A stretch of 64,000 nucleotides of DNA, taken from positions 434,001-498,000 of the forward strand of contig JANUBW010000004.1 in assembly GCA_024809215.1 (NCBI GenBank), in the 5' to 3' direction. The position numbers and the translations under genes were made by a program. A model generated the notes under the pieces. The model searched no databases and was not told the origin of the DNA. It was given only the letters and a program-made list of their open reading frames with translations. Shown piece by piece: positions 26,258-34,801 of this stretch. The first letter of the stretch is position 1. Each line of letters starts with the position of its first letter. Origin of the DNA: Niastella sp. OAS944 (GTDB taxonomy: Bacteria; Bacteroidota; Bacteroidia; Chitinophagales; Chitinophagaceae).

Positions 26258-27940
26258 TTACCACATCATCTTAATAAAGACGATTCCCTGCCGTGGGAGT
26301 TGCATGTTCAACTGCAATAAACCATTTTTTGTTTTTACTTTAGAAGTACCTGTCTGTTTCAGCTGTCCGGCCTTTTGCAATTGCGCTATTTGTTGTGCCG
26401 TTGGCTGTTGGGGCGAGCCCATTTTTTTCCATACCTCATATGAATTACTATTATCACTATCTATTTTATATTGTTTTACCGTAATTTCTTTACCAGGTAA
26501 ACCAGTGCAATGTAATTGTACATTGGCGGGCACACCGGTGGTGTCATCGTCATGATAATTCCAGATCATAGCCGATGCGCCACGTATATCCTTTGCAGCA
26601 ATAGCGCCAATATCGGTAGTAGCATTACGCACACCCGAATCGCGAACGCTGAATAAAGGATACATACGATCACTTGTCACTTCTACTCTTCTTCCGCTCA
26701 TCATGCCAAACATTCTGAACACGTTTAACACGGGTTTATCAACCCCATTGGTAGCGAGGTCGCGAAAGCCATAAAACCAGGGCTGGTCCTCAAACTCAAA
26801 CGACCAGGAAACAGCGCCCAGCAGGTTCACATTAAAATGATCGGCCAGTAAATATTTGCGTGCAAAGGAGGCAGCAGTATATGAAGAATACATAGTGCCG
26901 TTGCGATAGGCATTCTCCGGATTGGTGGCCATGCCACAGGCGGCACAACCTTCGGGGTCACTCTCACCTATAACAATGGGTAAATGTTTCAGCTCAGCAA
27001 ATGAGGCTACTATCTGAAACCCGCTGGCGATATCGCGCATTTGATTGCTGATGCCCATGCGTACATGACCATTTACAATTTTAGGCGCGCCCTTGGCATG
27101 AAAGGCAATAAAATCAATAGGTGCGCCAATAGCACCGGTGGCGGTATTGGTATCACTGATGCAATGTTTTAAAAATGTTTTCAAAAATTCAGCAGCGCCT
27201 TTACCCGATGGCCCCGTTACATGTGGCCCGCCGATACGGGCTTTGGGCAATGCGCGCCTTACCGCATCAGAAGAATAATCGTACAGTTTACAATACTCTT
27301 TTACATCGCCATGAAAATAGCTGCTATTGGGTTCGTTCCATAATTCCCAATACCAGCTTTCTACTTCCTGCTGTCCATATCGGCTTACACAATGTTTTAC
27401 CCATTCATATATAAGCGCTGCCCATTTTTTATAATCAGCCGGCGGGTACGACCAGCCGGTAAATATTTTGCTGTAGGGTTGTCCCGGTTGCCAGTCGTGT
27501 TTGTATGGTTGAGGATGGGTTGAAAGCGCTTCGGGCATAAAACCAATTTGCGCCAATGGCTTCATACCGCGTTTGATGTATGTATCAAAAATACTATCGG
27601 TAATGGTCCAGTTATAAATGGGATTTCCATTGGCATCTTCGGTATAGGCGTTGGTACTACCCCATTTCAAAGCGGCCTTGCCATCGCCGGTGGTCAATAA
27701 GTTATGGGCGCGAACATAAACCGGTACAGGACTTAACGCAGCCAGTTCCGACAACAACTTTTTGCCGTCTTTCATATAAGTATAATTCGGTTCATCATAA
27801 CCGAACCAGGCCCATATGGGTTTCATATCACCCGTTTCTTTTGCGTAGTTTATTTGTACAAGCGCATTATCCTGCGCATTGGCATTACATGCAATGAAGA
27901 CAGATATGGCAATTACAATTCGTTTTATAAAGCAAGGCAT
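26258..27940 (-). CDS. Glycoside hydrolase family 39-like enzyme
   Basis: 560 residues: signal peptide (ending CNANAQ), then a TIM barrel with acid/base Glu in WYWELWNEPNSSYF and nucleophile Glu in LPIVIGESDPEG, the GH39 (clan GH-A) arrangement, and a C-terminal beta domain. GH39 members are beta-xylosidases or alpha-L-iduronidases, with other activities reported in pectin-degrading clusters. It follows the GH28 gene after 10 bases. Specificity is not decidable; a side-chain glycosidase of rhamnogalacturonan is likely from the company it keeps. Confidence 0.83.
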   Translation of the reverse strand: MPCFIKRIVIAISVFIACNANAQDNALVQINYAKETGDMKPIWAWFGYDEPNYTYMKDGKKLLSELAALSPVPVYVRAHNLLTTGDGKAALKWGSTNAYTEDANGNPIYNWTITDSIFDTYIKRGMKPLAQIGFMPEALSTHPQPYKHDWQPGQPYSKIFTGWSYPPADYKKWAALIYEWVKHCVSRYGQQEVESWYWELWNEPNSSYFHGDVKEYCKLYDYSSDAVRRALPKARIGGPHVTGPSGKGAAEFLKTFLKHCISDTNTATGAIGAPIDFIAFHAKGAPKIVNGHVRMGISNQMRDIASGFQIVASFAELKHLPIVIGESDPEGCAACGMATNPENAYRNGTMYSSYTAASFARKYLLADHFNVNLLGAVSWSFEFEDQPWFYGFRDLATNGVDKPVLNVFRMFGMMSGRRVEVTSDRMYPLFSVRDSGVRNATTDIGAIAAKDIRGASAMIWNYHDDDTTGVPANVQLHCTGLPGKEITVKQYKIDSDNSNSYEVWKKMGSPQQPTAQQIAQLQKAGQLKQTGTSKVKTKNGLLQLNMQLPRQGIVFIKMMW

Positions 27941-27950
27941 ACGTTGTTAT

Positions 27951-29393
27951 TTATAGAGACTTCATATTTTGCGAGTTGCTCACCTGCAATGCAGCACCAT
28001 CTGCCCCTGAGAACGATACATTATTAAACACCCAACCTGTAGCATAACTCACCGTGCCGGCGCTGTTGCCCTGTACCTGTACATTGTTATAATGAAAATC
28101 TTCGAGCAGCGATTCTTTTAAACCGGCTGCATTCACCACCTTCTTCACCCCTACTGCTTTTATATCGGATACATAAACCTGTTTAAAATGTGGTATACCT
28201 TTTTCAACAGGTTCCACTTTTGTAAGCATTACTTTCCAGTGCTGTGGCAGCGAATCGTAATTGTAACCAGCGGGCAAAGTGGAATAACTGTAAGCGGGGT
28301 TCCAGTTCATGGTGAACTGAAAGGCCGTACCTACGCTATCCATTTGAATATTACGGAAATGAATATCTTCTATAGTTCCGCCACGGGTGGTGGCCGATTT
28401 TATATGCAAGCCATTGCCTGTGCCTTTACCAATTAGATCGGTAGCCCATACATGCCTTATACCGCCTGACGTTTCGCTGCCAAGGGTAAGCAGCCCACCG
28501 CCTTTACGGGCTATGCATTTGCGTATCACAACAAATTCGGTGGGTTTGTTTACGCGCAGCCCATCGTAATCGCGACCGGCCTTTAAACAAAAATCATCAT
28601 CATTACAATCGATATCGCATTTTTCGATGAGCACCCAGGTTGATGAATCAACATCTACCCCATCGGTACTGGGGCCTTTGCCATCTTCATTATTGCGAAC
28701 GACAATACCATTAACGGTTATATAAGAGGAATACAGCAATTGAACCGTCCAAAAACCGGCGTTCTTTACGGTAACACCCACCAGTGAAACATCAGTAGAA
28801 TTTTGAACAAGGATGGTACGTACGCGTTTGGCGTCGTAGTCAACGATCCAGCGCAGGCCTTTGGCCTCATACTCCTTGCGCATGGTCCAGTATTTATCCC
28901 AGCAAAATTTGCCGCGGGCATTGATAGTGCCGGCACCAGTGATGGCTGCTTTGTTTTGCCCAATGACATTGATGAGGGCTGCGGGCCATTTCATTTCAAT
29001 GCCGGCAATACGGGTGTCAATTTCGGGATAGTCGGCAAAATTTTGGCTGCCCAAAATTTCTACTCCTTTATCTATTTGAAGTTGTACGTTGCTTTTTACA
29101 AAAAGAGAACCGGTTACATAGCTACCGGGGGTAAATACCACAACGCCGCCTCCAGCAGCGGCGCAGGCATCGATGGCGGATTGAATTGCTATTGTATTTA
29201 GCGTTTGTCCGTCACCTTTGGCTCCATATTTATTTACTGAAAAGGTTGTTTTGGAGGAAGGGAATTTGCGGGCGCCTGTTTTCTTTACCCAGGCTGGCTC
29301 TTTATCAAACGGCTGGCCTTTCACACTATTTATAGTACTACAGGCAAAACACGTTAAAATGGCAATTTTAAAGAAAGTCAACCGTTTGATCAT
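27951..29393 (-). CDS. Polygalacturonase-like glycoside hydrolase, GH28
   Basis: 480 residues, with a signal sequence (about 1-26) and a right-handed beta-helix. GH28 active-site elements are present in order: STDGVD (242-247), the paired aspartates of CNDDDF (263-268), GSETSGG in place of the usual GHG-containing turn, and HIKS. GH28 covers polygalacturonases and rhamnogalacturonases, and the STDGVDVDS form is common in exo-acting and rhamnogalacturonan-specific bacterial members. It is followed 10 bases later by the GH39 gene. It would cleave the galacturonan or mixed backbone in the periplasm. Confidence 0.92.
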   Translation of the reverse strand: MIKRLTFFKIAILTCFACSTINSVKGQPFDKEPAWVKKTGARKFPSSKTTFSVNKYGAKGDGQTLNTIAIQSAIDACAAAGGGVVVFTPGSYVTGSLFVKSNVQLQIDKGVEILGSQNFADYPEIDTRIAGIEMKWPAALINVIGQNKAAITGAGTINARGKFCWDKYWTMRKEYEAKGLRWIVDYDAKRVRTILVQNSTDVSLVGVTVKNAGFWTVQLLYSSYITVNGIVVRNNEDGKGPSTDGVDVDSSTWVLIEKCDIDCNDDDFCLKAGRDYDGLRVNKPTEFVVIRKCIARKGGGLLTLGSETSGGIRHVWATDLIGKGTGNGLHIKSATTRGGTIEDIHFRNIQMDSVGTAFQFTMNWNPAYSYSTLPAGYNYDSLPQHWKVMLTKVEPVEKGIPHFKQVYVSDIKAVGVKKVVNAAGLKESLLEDFHYNNVQVQGNSAGTVSYATGWVFNNVSFSGADGAALQVSNSQNMKSL

Positions 29394-29758
29394 CTACGCA
29401 CCTATTAAGGCTTGTAAAATTAGGGGAAACGGGAACGCCACTATCCTGTTGCATCCTGTCATTCTATGAGGCATGTTACAGGGTTGCAGGTGATTCTATA
29501 TTAGGAAAATGTTGCAGGTTACAAGTTTCAGGTTACAGAGGTGTAAGTTGTGACTATTGGGAACATAGGTATGTGTTACCGGTTTCCTGTTTACCAGGGC
29601 ATGAAAATCGAACACTCCGCCAATTATCGTTCACTCCGAAATTTTTGCCTTGAAACTGGTACCTGCATTTTGTATTCCCCCGGCAACTGGTACCCGGCAA
29701 CCGGCACCTGTATTTGTATTCCCTGTAACCTGTATCCTGTAACCTGCAACTTCTTGTA
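29394..29758. repeat. Long imperfect inverted repeat, GTTGCAGGTTACAGG family, copy 2
   Basis: The gap between the GH43 stop and the GH28 start is largely made of this family: TTGCAGGTTACAAGTTTC at 29512-29529 and, inverted, CCTGTAACCTGTATCC followed by CCTGCAAC ending near 29753. Between the arms lie GTATTCCCCCGGCAACTGG words. On the GH43 coding strand the element starts 5 bases after the stop and contains GGGAATACAAATACAGG, as in the araB copy. Confidence 0.75.
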
Positions 29759-30691
29759 TTACTGCTTTAATAATTCCTGAAGCTCTTTATTCGTGATTGT
29801 AACAACCGTTCCATGCCTAATCCCCTTAGGCATTTCCAGCTTATCAGATACTTCTGTCCAGTTTACCAGGTCGGAAGAAGTTATGGCGCCATACTTATGT
29901 TCGGTGTATTTATCGAAATAAACGATCCACTGTTTGCCTTCTTTTAGTACAGTTGGCCCTTCTGCCCAATATTTACCAGTGATAGGCGCCGAGGGCGCGG
30001 TATAGCCGCCGGTAAGGCTATTGCTGGTTGAAATGCGTAAATTCTTTTGCGGTGGATAGCGGGTCTCATCTTTCAGGAACATCACATACTGCTTTCCATT
30101 TTTTTGTATGGTGGCGTCTATTACATTAAAGCCATGGTCGTATAAAATAGCGGCCTTACTGTATGTTTTGAAGTCTTTTGTTGTAACATAATACATCCGG
30201 TGGTTGTACTTTTCATCGCCGGCGGAGTCACCTTTGGGAAAGCGGCCGGGAATCGTGGTGGCCCAATAGATCATATACTGCTTTGTACCGGCATCGTAAA
30301 AGATCTCCGGCGCCCAGCAATTGAGCGTGGTGGGTTCATGCTCCATTACAGGTATAGCCTGTTGTTCGCTCCAGTGAATAAGGTCTTTGGAAGAAGCGTA
30401 GCCAATGGTACGTTCGTTCCAGCTAACCGTCCACACCATATGGAACAGGCCATCGGCGCCGCGAATAATGCATGGGTCGCGCATCAGCTTATCTTTACCA
30501 GCTGTAGGCGTTAAAAAGGAGCTGTCCTTTTTCAATGCCTGCCATTTAAAGCCATCGGTGCTGTAAGCCAGGTGCAGGCCATCTTCACCATTGCCTTTAA
30601 AATAAGAGAACAGGTAAACCGATTTGTTTTTTTGCGCGGTTGCAATTGTGATCTGGGTCAGGAGAAGGAGGAACCAAATTGCTACTTTCAT
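29759..30691 (-). CDS. GH43-like five-bladed beta-propeller glycosidase
   Basis: 310 residues with a signal peptide (ending ATAQ). Propeller motifs include LMRDPCIIRGADGLFHMVWT (catalytic-base blade), LNCWAPEIFYD (the conserved WAPE of GH43-type enzymes) and AEGPTVLKEGKQWIVYF (the general-acid blade). Members are arabinofuranosidases, xylosidases or galactosidases. It is the most upstream gene of the first pectin cluster and may be transcribed from its own promoter, since a 365-base repeat gap separates it from GH28. Release of arabinose for the neighbouring ara operon is plausible but inferred. Confidence 0.85.
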   Translation of the reverse strand: MKVAIWFLLLLTQITIATAQKNKSVYLFSYFKGNGEDGLHLAYSTDGFKWQALKKDSSFLTPTAGKDKLMRDPCIIRGADGLFHMVWTVSWNERTIGYASSKDLIHWSEQQAIPVMEHEPTTLNCWAPEIFYDAGTKQYMIYWATTIPGRFPKGDSAGDEKYNHRMYYVTTKDFKTYSKAAILYDHGFNVIDATIQKNGKQYVMFLKDETRYPPQKNLRISTSNSLTGGYTAPSAPITGKYWAEGPTVLKEGKQWIVYFDKYTEHKYGAITSSDLVNWTEVSDKLEMPKGIRHGTVVTITNKELQELLKQ

Positions 30692-30704
30692 TATGGGACA
30701 TCGT

Positions 30705-30716
30705 TTAGCCGGCTAA
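30705..30716. promoter_or_regulatory. Palindrome TTAGCCGGCTAA upstream of GH43
   Basis: A perfect 12-base palindrome 14 bases before the GH43 start codon, in the position of an operator or start-site overlap. No matching copy was found at the other pectin genes. Confidence 0.35.
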
Positions 30717-30806
30717 TATAAGACAAATGAACAATATCAAGTGTCAATTGAACGCTAAACCGATTTGTAAAGACAGTTTTTAGTTCCACAATGCGGGGCC
30801 AGGCTA

Positions 30807-31109
30807 TTATTGCCTATTGTCCATTACCAATTGATTATTAGCCAGGCTTTCGTTAAACAGATGCAGCTTAGCAATAATACCGGTAACCAGGTTTTTAATT
30901 GTAACAATAACAACAATTAACAAAAAGCTCAATACAAACATGCCGCCGGCGAATTGAAAGGGATCTACATTATACCAGGCAGGTACTCCAGATGCAGTGG
31001 GCCAGTCGACCACGGCAAGACCGCGCAACTTAAATTCAATAAATGTGGCGGTAACAAGTAATGTGTTAAGAAAGGACGCTACGATGAAATAAGGCCAGTT
31101 TTTTTTCAT
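30807..31109 (-). CDS. Small membrane protein, function unknown
   Basis: 100 residues from an ATG at 31109 (MKKNWPYFIVASFLNT). Two hydrophobic segments (about 7-27 and 50-75) flank a WPTASGVPAWYNVDPFQF loop. No family recognised. The opening M-K-K-x-W-x-Y-F recalls the tandem small membrane proteins at 31795-32962, but the rest does not obviously match. It lies 43 bases after a lipoprotein gene on the same strand. Confidence 0.65.
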   Translation of the reverse strand: MKKNWPYFIVASFLNTLLVTATFIEFKLRGLAVVDWPTASGVPAWYNVDPFQFAGGMFVLSFLLIVVIVTIKNLVTGIIAKLHLFNESLANNQLVMDNRQ

Positions 31110-31152
31110 TGGAAGGTGATGTGACAGGTTTATAAAAATGGTTAATTTAGGT

Positions 31153-31599
31153 CTACATGTTGATGTCGTCGTAATACACCAGGAACCACTTTCCATCTTT
31201 CAGCTTGAACCTGCGCTCTACTTTAAAACCGCTCTGATCGATCCAGAATTTTTCGGTGACGAGTGAATCGGTCATTGTAAGGCTGTGTTTACATTCTGAA
31301 GTATCGGGATCGAGCGCTACCGGAGTTTTAAGGAATTCCCAGTTCTTTTTTGACCAGTGGGCGTTTTCGAGGTCATTTACACATTGTCCATCAATTGGGA
31401 AGGGTATTCTTGAAAGCTGAAAAACGGAGTCGGAATGAAACTGGGTATTGAAACTATCGAATGATTCTGCACCGGGAATATTGTTAATGGTTGCGATGGT
31501 TGGTGGGGCCTGAATAGGTAACGGCGATTTTTTCTTATCGCTTCTGTTACAGGCAAACAAAACGCTTACAAACAACGGTAGAAACTGGTAAGGTTTCAT
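31153..31599 (-). CDS. Lipoprotein, DUF4348-like
   Basis: 148 residues from an ATG at 31599. The signal peptide ends in a lipobox (SVLFAC), so the mature protein is lipid-anchored at Cys17. The segment FDSFNTQFHSDSVFQLSRI followed by PFP resembles the start of DUF4348 proteins of Bacteroidota, of unknown function; this is a pattern match from memory. The C-terminus is rich in beta-strand-like charged sequence (FKVERRFKLKDGKWFLVYYD). An in-frame TTG at 31608 is less likely as the start. Confidence 0.75.
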   Translation of the reverse strand: MKPYQFLPLFVSVLFACNRSDKKKSPLPIQAPPTIATINNIPGAESFDSFNTQFHSDSVFQLSRIPFPIDGQCVNDLENAHWSKKNWEFLKTPVALDPDTSECKHSLTMTDSLVTEKFWIDQSGFKVERRFKLKDGKWFLVYYDDINM

Positions 31600-31709
31600 A
31601 GCTAACAAATTAGGTTTTAGAATAATATCACACCTTCCTTCGTTTTAATCTAAAACCAAATATTGTTCCTGATCCCTGTAATGGGGAAAACTTATTTAAG
31701 GCCGACTAG

Positions 31710-31772
31710 TGGTTGACAGGTTGACAAGTTAACAAGTTGACAAGGTTCTCCCGTGCAACAGCCTGATTGAAA
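31710..31772 (+). repeat. Iterated-word element, GTTGACAAG family, copy 4
   Basis: GTTGACAGGTTGACAAG, GTTAACAAGTTGACAAGG, then TTCTCCCGTGCAACAGCCTG, the same module order as at 4784 and 7709. It lies between two minus-strand genes in the plus orientation. Confidence 0.7.
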
Positions 31773-31794
31773 GCATAAAGACCGATAAGCGAAA

Positions 31795-32073
31795 CTAACA
31801 ACCACTCCATCTGCCCCCTGGTAAAAGCCAGAACACAAAAGCGATCAATAGGATCTCAATGATCCAAATTAAAAGCAGGTTATCTTCTATGAAATATTTA
31901 ACCATCCAGTCTAACCCAATAAACATACATAATGCGAGTATCAGGAAGAACACCAGAATTATACTAAAACCGCCTGATTGGCTATTGTCTACAATGCCTA
32001 ATATGGTGAAAAAAAGTGCAATCACCGCAGCTAAGATGCAGGGAGTAATATAATATAGCCAAGGTTTGTTCAT
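31795..32073 (-). CDS. Tandem small membrane protein, paralogue 4
   Basis: 92 residues starting MNKPWLYYITPCILAAVIAL, with three hydrophobic segments (about 8-27, 36-54, 66-84). It shares with its three upstream neighbours the opening K-x-W-L-Y-Y-I-[ST]-P-C-I-L-A, a DW/DFLVK-type turn near residue 56 and an LxxWIIEI segment near residue 68. Function unknown. The four genes look like products of repeated tandem duplication, with strong divergence in the middle. Confidence 0.75.
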   Translation of the reverse strand: MNKPWLYYITPCILAAVIALFFTILGIVDNSQSGGFSIILVFFLILALCMFIGLDWMVKYFIEDNLLLIWIIEILLIAFVFWLLPGGRWSGC

Positions 32074-32108
32074 ACTAAAATGATAGGGAATAATTGTAAG
32101 GGATCCGT

Positions 32109-32384
32109 TTAATGCGAAATGTACATAAACATCCCGACCAATGCTACAAGCCCAATTAATTCAAGAATCCATAGATGGAGTACGTTGCCGTTTACTACAC
32201 GTCTTACCAGGTAGTCAGCAATTAAAAGCATAACCAATACACAACCATAAACGATCATTGCAAAGCCACTCGACCTGTCCCCTTCCTGGTCTCCGCTATA
32301 GCCAGCGTAAACCCCAAATAAGCAAAATAACGAAGCCAATATAAAAGGGGTGATATAATATAGCCAACGTTTGATCATACTCAT
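32109..32384 (-). CDS. Tandem small membrane protein, paralogue 3
   Basis: 91 residues (or 89 from the second ATG at 32378, which aligns better with the paralogues as MIKRWLYYITPFILA). Three hydrophobic segments; ADYLVRRVVNGNVLHLWILE corresponds to the conserved D-[YF]-[LM]-V-K...N-x-L-x-x-W-I-x-E block. The start directly abuts the stop of the preceding paralogue, implying coupled translation. Function unknown. Confidence 0.75.
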   Translation of the reverse strand: MSMIKRWLYYITPFILASLFCLFGVYAGYSGDQEGDRSSGFAMIVYGCVLVMLLIADYLVRRVVNGNVLHLWILELIGLVALVGMFMYISH

Positions 32385-32654
32385 TTACAACATTCTATGC
32401 TTAAGCCAGAGGACCATTATTACGACAATAATTACTTCAATGATCCAGATATAAAGCAACCTTCCTTTTGTTAGCATTTTTACAAGGAAGTCGGCCACTA
32501 AAAGAATTGCCAGGGCCGGACCCAAAATGATCACATATATAAAACTCCATCCACCCGAACTTTGCATACCGGCAAGCCCCGTGACTATGCCGATTATACA
32601 AATCACTGAAGCCAGTATACAAGGAGAAATATAATATAGCCAGTGTTTATTCAT
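32385..32654 (-). CDS. Tandem small membrane protein, paralogue 2
   Basis: 89 residues beginning MNKHWLYYISPCILASVICI. It has the same three-segment membrane layout as the neighbours, with ADFLVKMLTKGRLLYIWIIE as the conserved C-terminal block. No signal peptidase site is evident, so it should stay in the inner membrane. Function unknown; it is in the middle of the four-gene array. Confidence 0.75.
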   Translation of the reverse strand: MNKHWLYYISPCILASVICIIGIVTGLAGMQSSGGWSFIYVIILGPALAILLVADFLVKMLTKGRLLYIWIIEVIIVVIMVLWLKHRML

Positions 32655-32678
32655 ACGATTTTACAATTTACCAGCCCA

Positions 32679-32962
32679 TTAGCTTATTAACCAATACCTC
32701 AGGCCACGAAAGAAGTACAAGCCAATTGCTATCAATATGGCCTCGATGATCCAGATATAGATAATATTCCCCTTTGTATACTTTTTTACCGGCCAGTCTA
32801 TTATTACCGGCATTAGTAAGGCGCCAAACATCTCAATCATTGGCGAATAAAATCTCCAGCTAATAAATGCAAATAAGGCCTGATAGCCGATAACAATTTT
32901 AACCAATACAACTATGGCCAACAAGATACAGGGCGAAAAATATAGAGCGGATGCTTTTTCAT
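32679..32962 (-). pseudogene. Tandem small membrane protein, paralogue 1, frameshifted
   Basis: From an ATG at 32962 the frame reads MKKHPLYIFRPVSCWP and stops. One base lower the other frame gives YFSPCILLAIVVLVKIVIGY and continues to 32679 with DWPVKKYTKGNIIYIWIIE, matching the paralogues. A single missing T near 32939-32942 (TATAT where the paralogues have TATTAT) explains it. Either the gene is broken or the base was lost in sequencing. A restart at the internal ATG (32924) would lack the first segment. Confidence 0.75.
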
Positions 32963-32980
32963 AAGGATTGTATTAGGGGG

Positions 32981-33886
32981 TTAACAACCTACACTAACAT
33001 GCCAGCCCATCAGTTTCAGTACTTCGTTACTACCAGCCGGTTTTGATAAATACAAGGCAGGCGCTTCTACATTATAATGATGTGAAGTATTTATGATAAG
33101 ATCAGGAATATTATCACCATCGATATCACCGGTAAATAAAACTTCGACCATTACATCATCAAAGCTGCGACATGACACCAGCAACTGGGTATGTTCGCTG
33201 CCATTTATAGTGGCCTTTATAAATAACCGGTAACTGGTTACAATGTAATACTCGTCGTTGGGCCTTTCTTTACGCTTATTACCTGTTGCATATAAAGTGT
33301 AGGTAATACCGTTGTTGGTATAAGTGACAGATTCACCGGGCCACACAATGTTCTTGCTAAGAGAAACCGGTTTTATCTGATGTTTCTTGATGCCGTTCAC
33401 CCCGGCAAAAAGCAACAATGAAGTATCGGTATTGGTGGTCTTTACTTCCCAGCCGGTTGGTTTTCCCGCTTCATCTTCGGCAACGGGGTCCTCTACCCTT
33501 TTTGTAGTAATATGGGTAGTATCGATATAATAGCCATCCTTATTCTGAAATATACCGTACCAGTTACGGCCGGCATCTTCCCTGCTTACCTCATCTTCAT
33601 GAAATTGTCCGGTAGTTAATATAGTGGCGGGATAATTTTTAAGCGTAGAATCATCACCAAAGCTTGCTAATGGATAATTGGGAAAGTTGGGATCTTCGTT
33701 GTTCCCATCAGCATTCGCATAATATTCGTCGGCCTTTACGCTCCCTGCAGGCATAGCACTGTCTGCAGCGTCCATAGAGTCGGCCATGGCAAAAATGTCT
33801 TTGCCTACGGGTTTTTGTTTTGCTTCGCCGGACTTACAAGAAATGAAAGATGCGAATAGGGATAAACGAATTATGTTTTTTAACAT
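32981..33886 (-). CDS. Lipoprotein of unknown function
   Basis: 301 residues with a lipobox in ASFISC (mature Cys17). After a charged linker rich in Asp, Ala and Met (about 27-60), the C-terminus has VLFTGDIDGDNIPDLIIN, a calcium-loop (FG-GAP-like) DxDxDxxPD motif, then a lone-standing PALYLSKPAG. It ends 18 bases before the frameshifted first member of the four-gene membrane array and may head that operon. Function unknown; location is probably the outer membrane or periplasm. Confidence 0.78.
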   Translation of the reverse strand: MLKNIIRLSLFASFISCKSGEAKQKPVGKDIFAMADSMDAADSAMPAGSVKADEYYANADGNNEDPNFPNYPLASFGDDSTLKNYPATILTTGQFHEDEVSREDAGRNWYGIFQNKDGYYIDTTHITTKRVEDPVAEDEAGKPTGWEVKTTNTDTSLLLFAGVNGIKKHQIKPVSLSKNIVWPGESVTYTNNGITYTLYATGNKRKERPNDEYYIVTSYRLFIKATINGSEHTQLLVSCRSFDDVMVEVLFTGDIDGDNIPDLIINTSHHYNVEAPALYLSKPAGSNEVLKLMGWHVSVGC

Positions 33887-34206
33887 ATAGGGGTGGTTCT
33901 AAGCGTAAATATAACTCACCGGGAAATAGGTAGCAAGAGGGAGGAAAAAAGTTAACAAGTTGACTGGTTGACGAGTTGACGAGGAGTTGAAAAGTTGATG
34001 GAGGTGATAGAGGTGATAGAGGGAATACAGTTTTCAGTTCATAGTTCTTAGTTCATTGGCGCTATTGCCGACTTGTTCGCCGAAGCTTTGGCGTAGGCGA
34101 ATTGCCGAAAACAGCCGATTGCCGATTCACGATTGCCGAGTAGCGTTCCAAACGTACAAGGGAGTGACACAAGCGGCGGCGATAGTAGTACAAGAGCTGG
34201 TAAACA
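33887..34206. repeat. Compound repeat gap with three word families
   Basis: 33951-34023 carries GTTGACAAG/GTTGATGGAGG words, joined by GGGAATACAG to TTCATAGTTCTTAGTTC (34031-34056), then CGGCAATCG-type words (34064-34142: GCCGAAGC, TTGCCGAAAACAGCCG, ATTGCCGATTCACG). No gene seen. Confidence 0.7.
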
Positions 34207-34764
34207 TTATTCATAAATCCGGCCCATTTCAAGCAATTCTCCCAAAGTTTGCCAGCTTACGTTAAACTCTTTTTCATCATCCTCTTCATTATCTAAAATG
34301 CCTCTTGTACCACATTCTAAATTAGCCATTGGGTCAAAATTATACCACCGGTTGCCTGTTTCTGAATCAATGCCCAAAAACCTCATTTCATCTTCGAACT
34401 GATCACCGCGCATTTTGTGCAGCTCTGCAATTTGAAAATGTAATACAGCGATTGAATAATCGATCCCGGTTTTGTCTGAAACTACCGTTTTGTCAATACC
34501 TACATTAATTTCAGCGTTGTTAAATTTTTTACTCATTATATTTTCATCAGGAGCGGCCTCAATGCCTAGCCATTCCTCATTAAATTCTTTGGGTTCTGCT
34601 AAAAAAGCTTCCTGAATAAGTTTCAGAAGCAGATCAGCTGTGAGGTTTTGTGCTTTCTCTTCTTCAACCAACTTTAAAAGCGCCAGTAAGTAAGTTTCAA
34701 GATCCCTGTTTTGATAGTCGTTTTGAAGATTGCAAATATGTTCGTAAAATGTATTGTATGTCAT
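34207..34764 (-). CDS. Hypothetical acidic protein
   Basis: 185 residues from an ATG at 34764 (MTYNTFYEHICNLQNDYQNR). Soluble, strongly acidic C-terminus (ILDNEEDDEKEFNVSW). The N-terminal 60 residues look helical. No family was recognised; the composition and pairing with another acidic unknown gene fit immunity or antitoxin-type proteins, but this is only an impression. The upstream neighbour ends 38 bases away, with an iterated-word repeat in between. Confidence 0.65.
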   Translation of the reverse strand: MTYNTFYEHICNLQNDYQNRDLETYLLALLKLVEEEKAQNLTADLLLKLIQEAFLAEPKEFNEEWLGIEAAPDENIMSKKFNNAEINVGIDKTVVSDKTGIDYSIAVLHFQIAELHKMRGDQFEDEMRFLGIDSETGNRWYNFDPMANLECGTRGILDNEEDDEKEFNVSWQTLGELLEMGRIYE

Positions 34765-34767
34765 TGG

Positions 34768-34800
34768 TCTGAAAGTTGAAAAGTTGATGAAGGTGATAAA
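34768..34800. repeat. Iterated-word element, GTTGAAAAGTTGATG type, within a gene pair
   Basis: Occupies nearly all of the 37 bases between the two hypothetical genes and touches the stop of the upstream one, so it would be inside a shared transcript. Confidence 0.6.
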
Positions 34801-34801
34801 G

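Noticed and set aside
33951-34142. Insertion sequence remnant
   Set aside because: No transposase fragment or terminal inverted repeat with target duplication was found; only iterated words are present.
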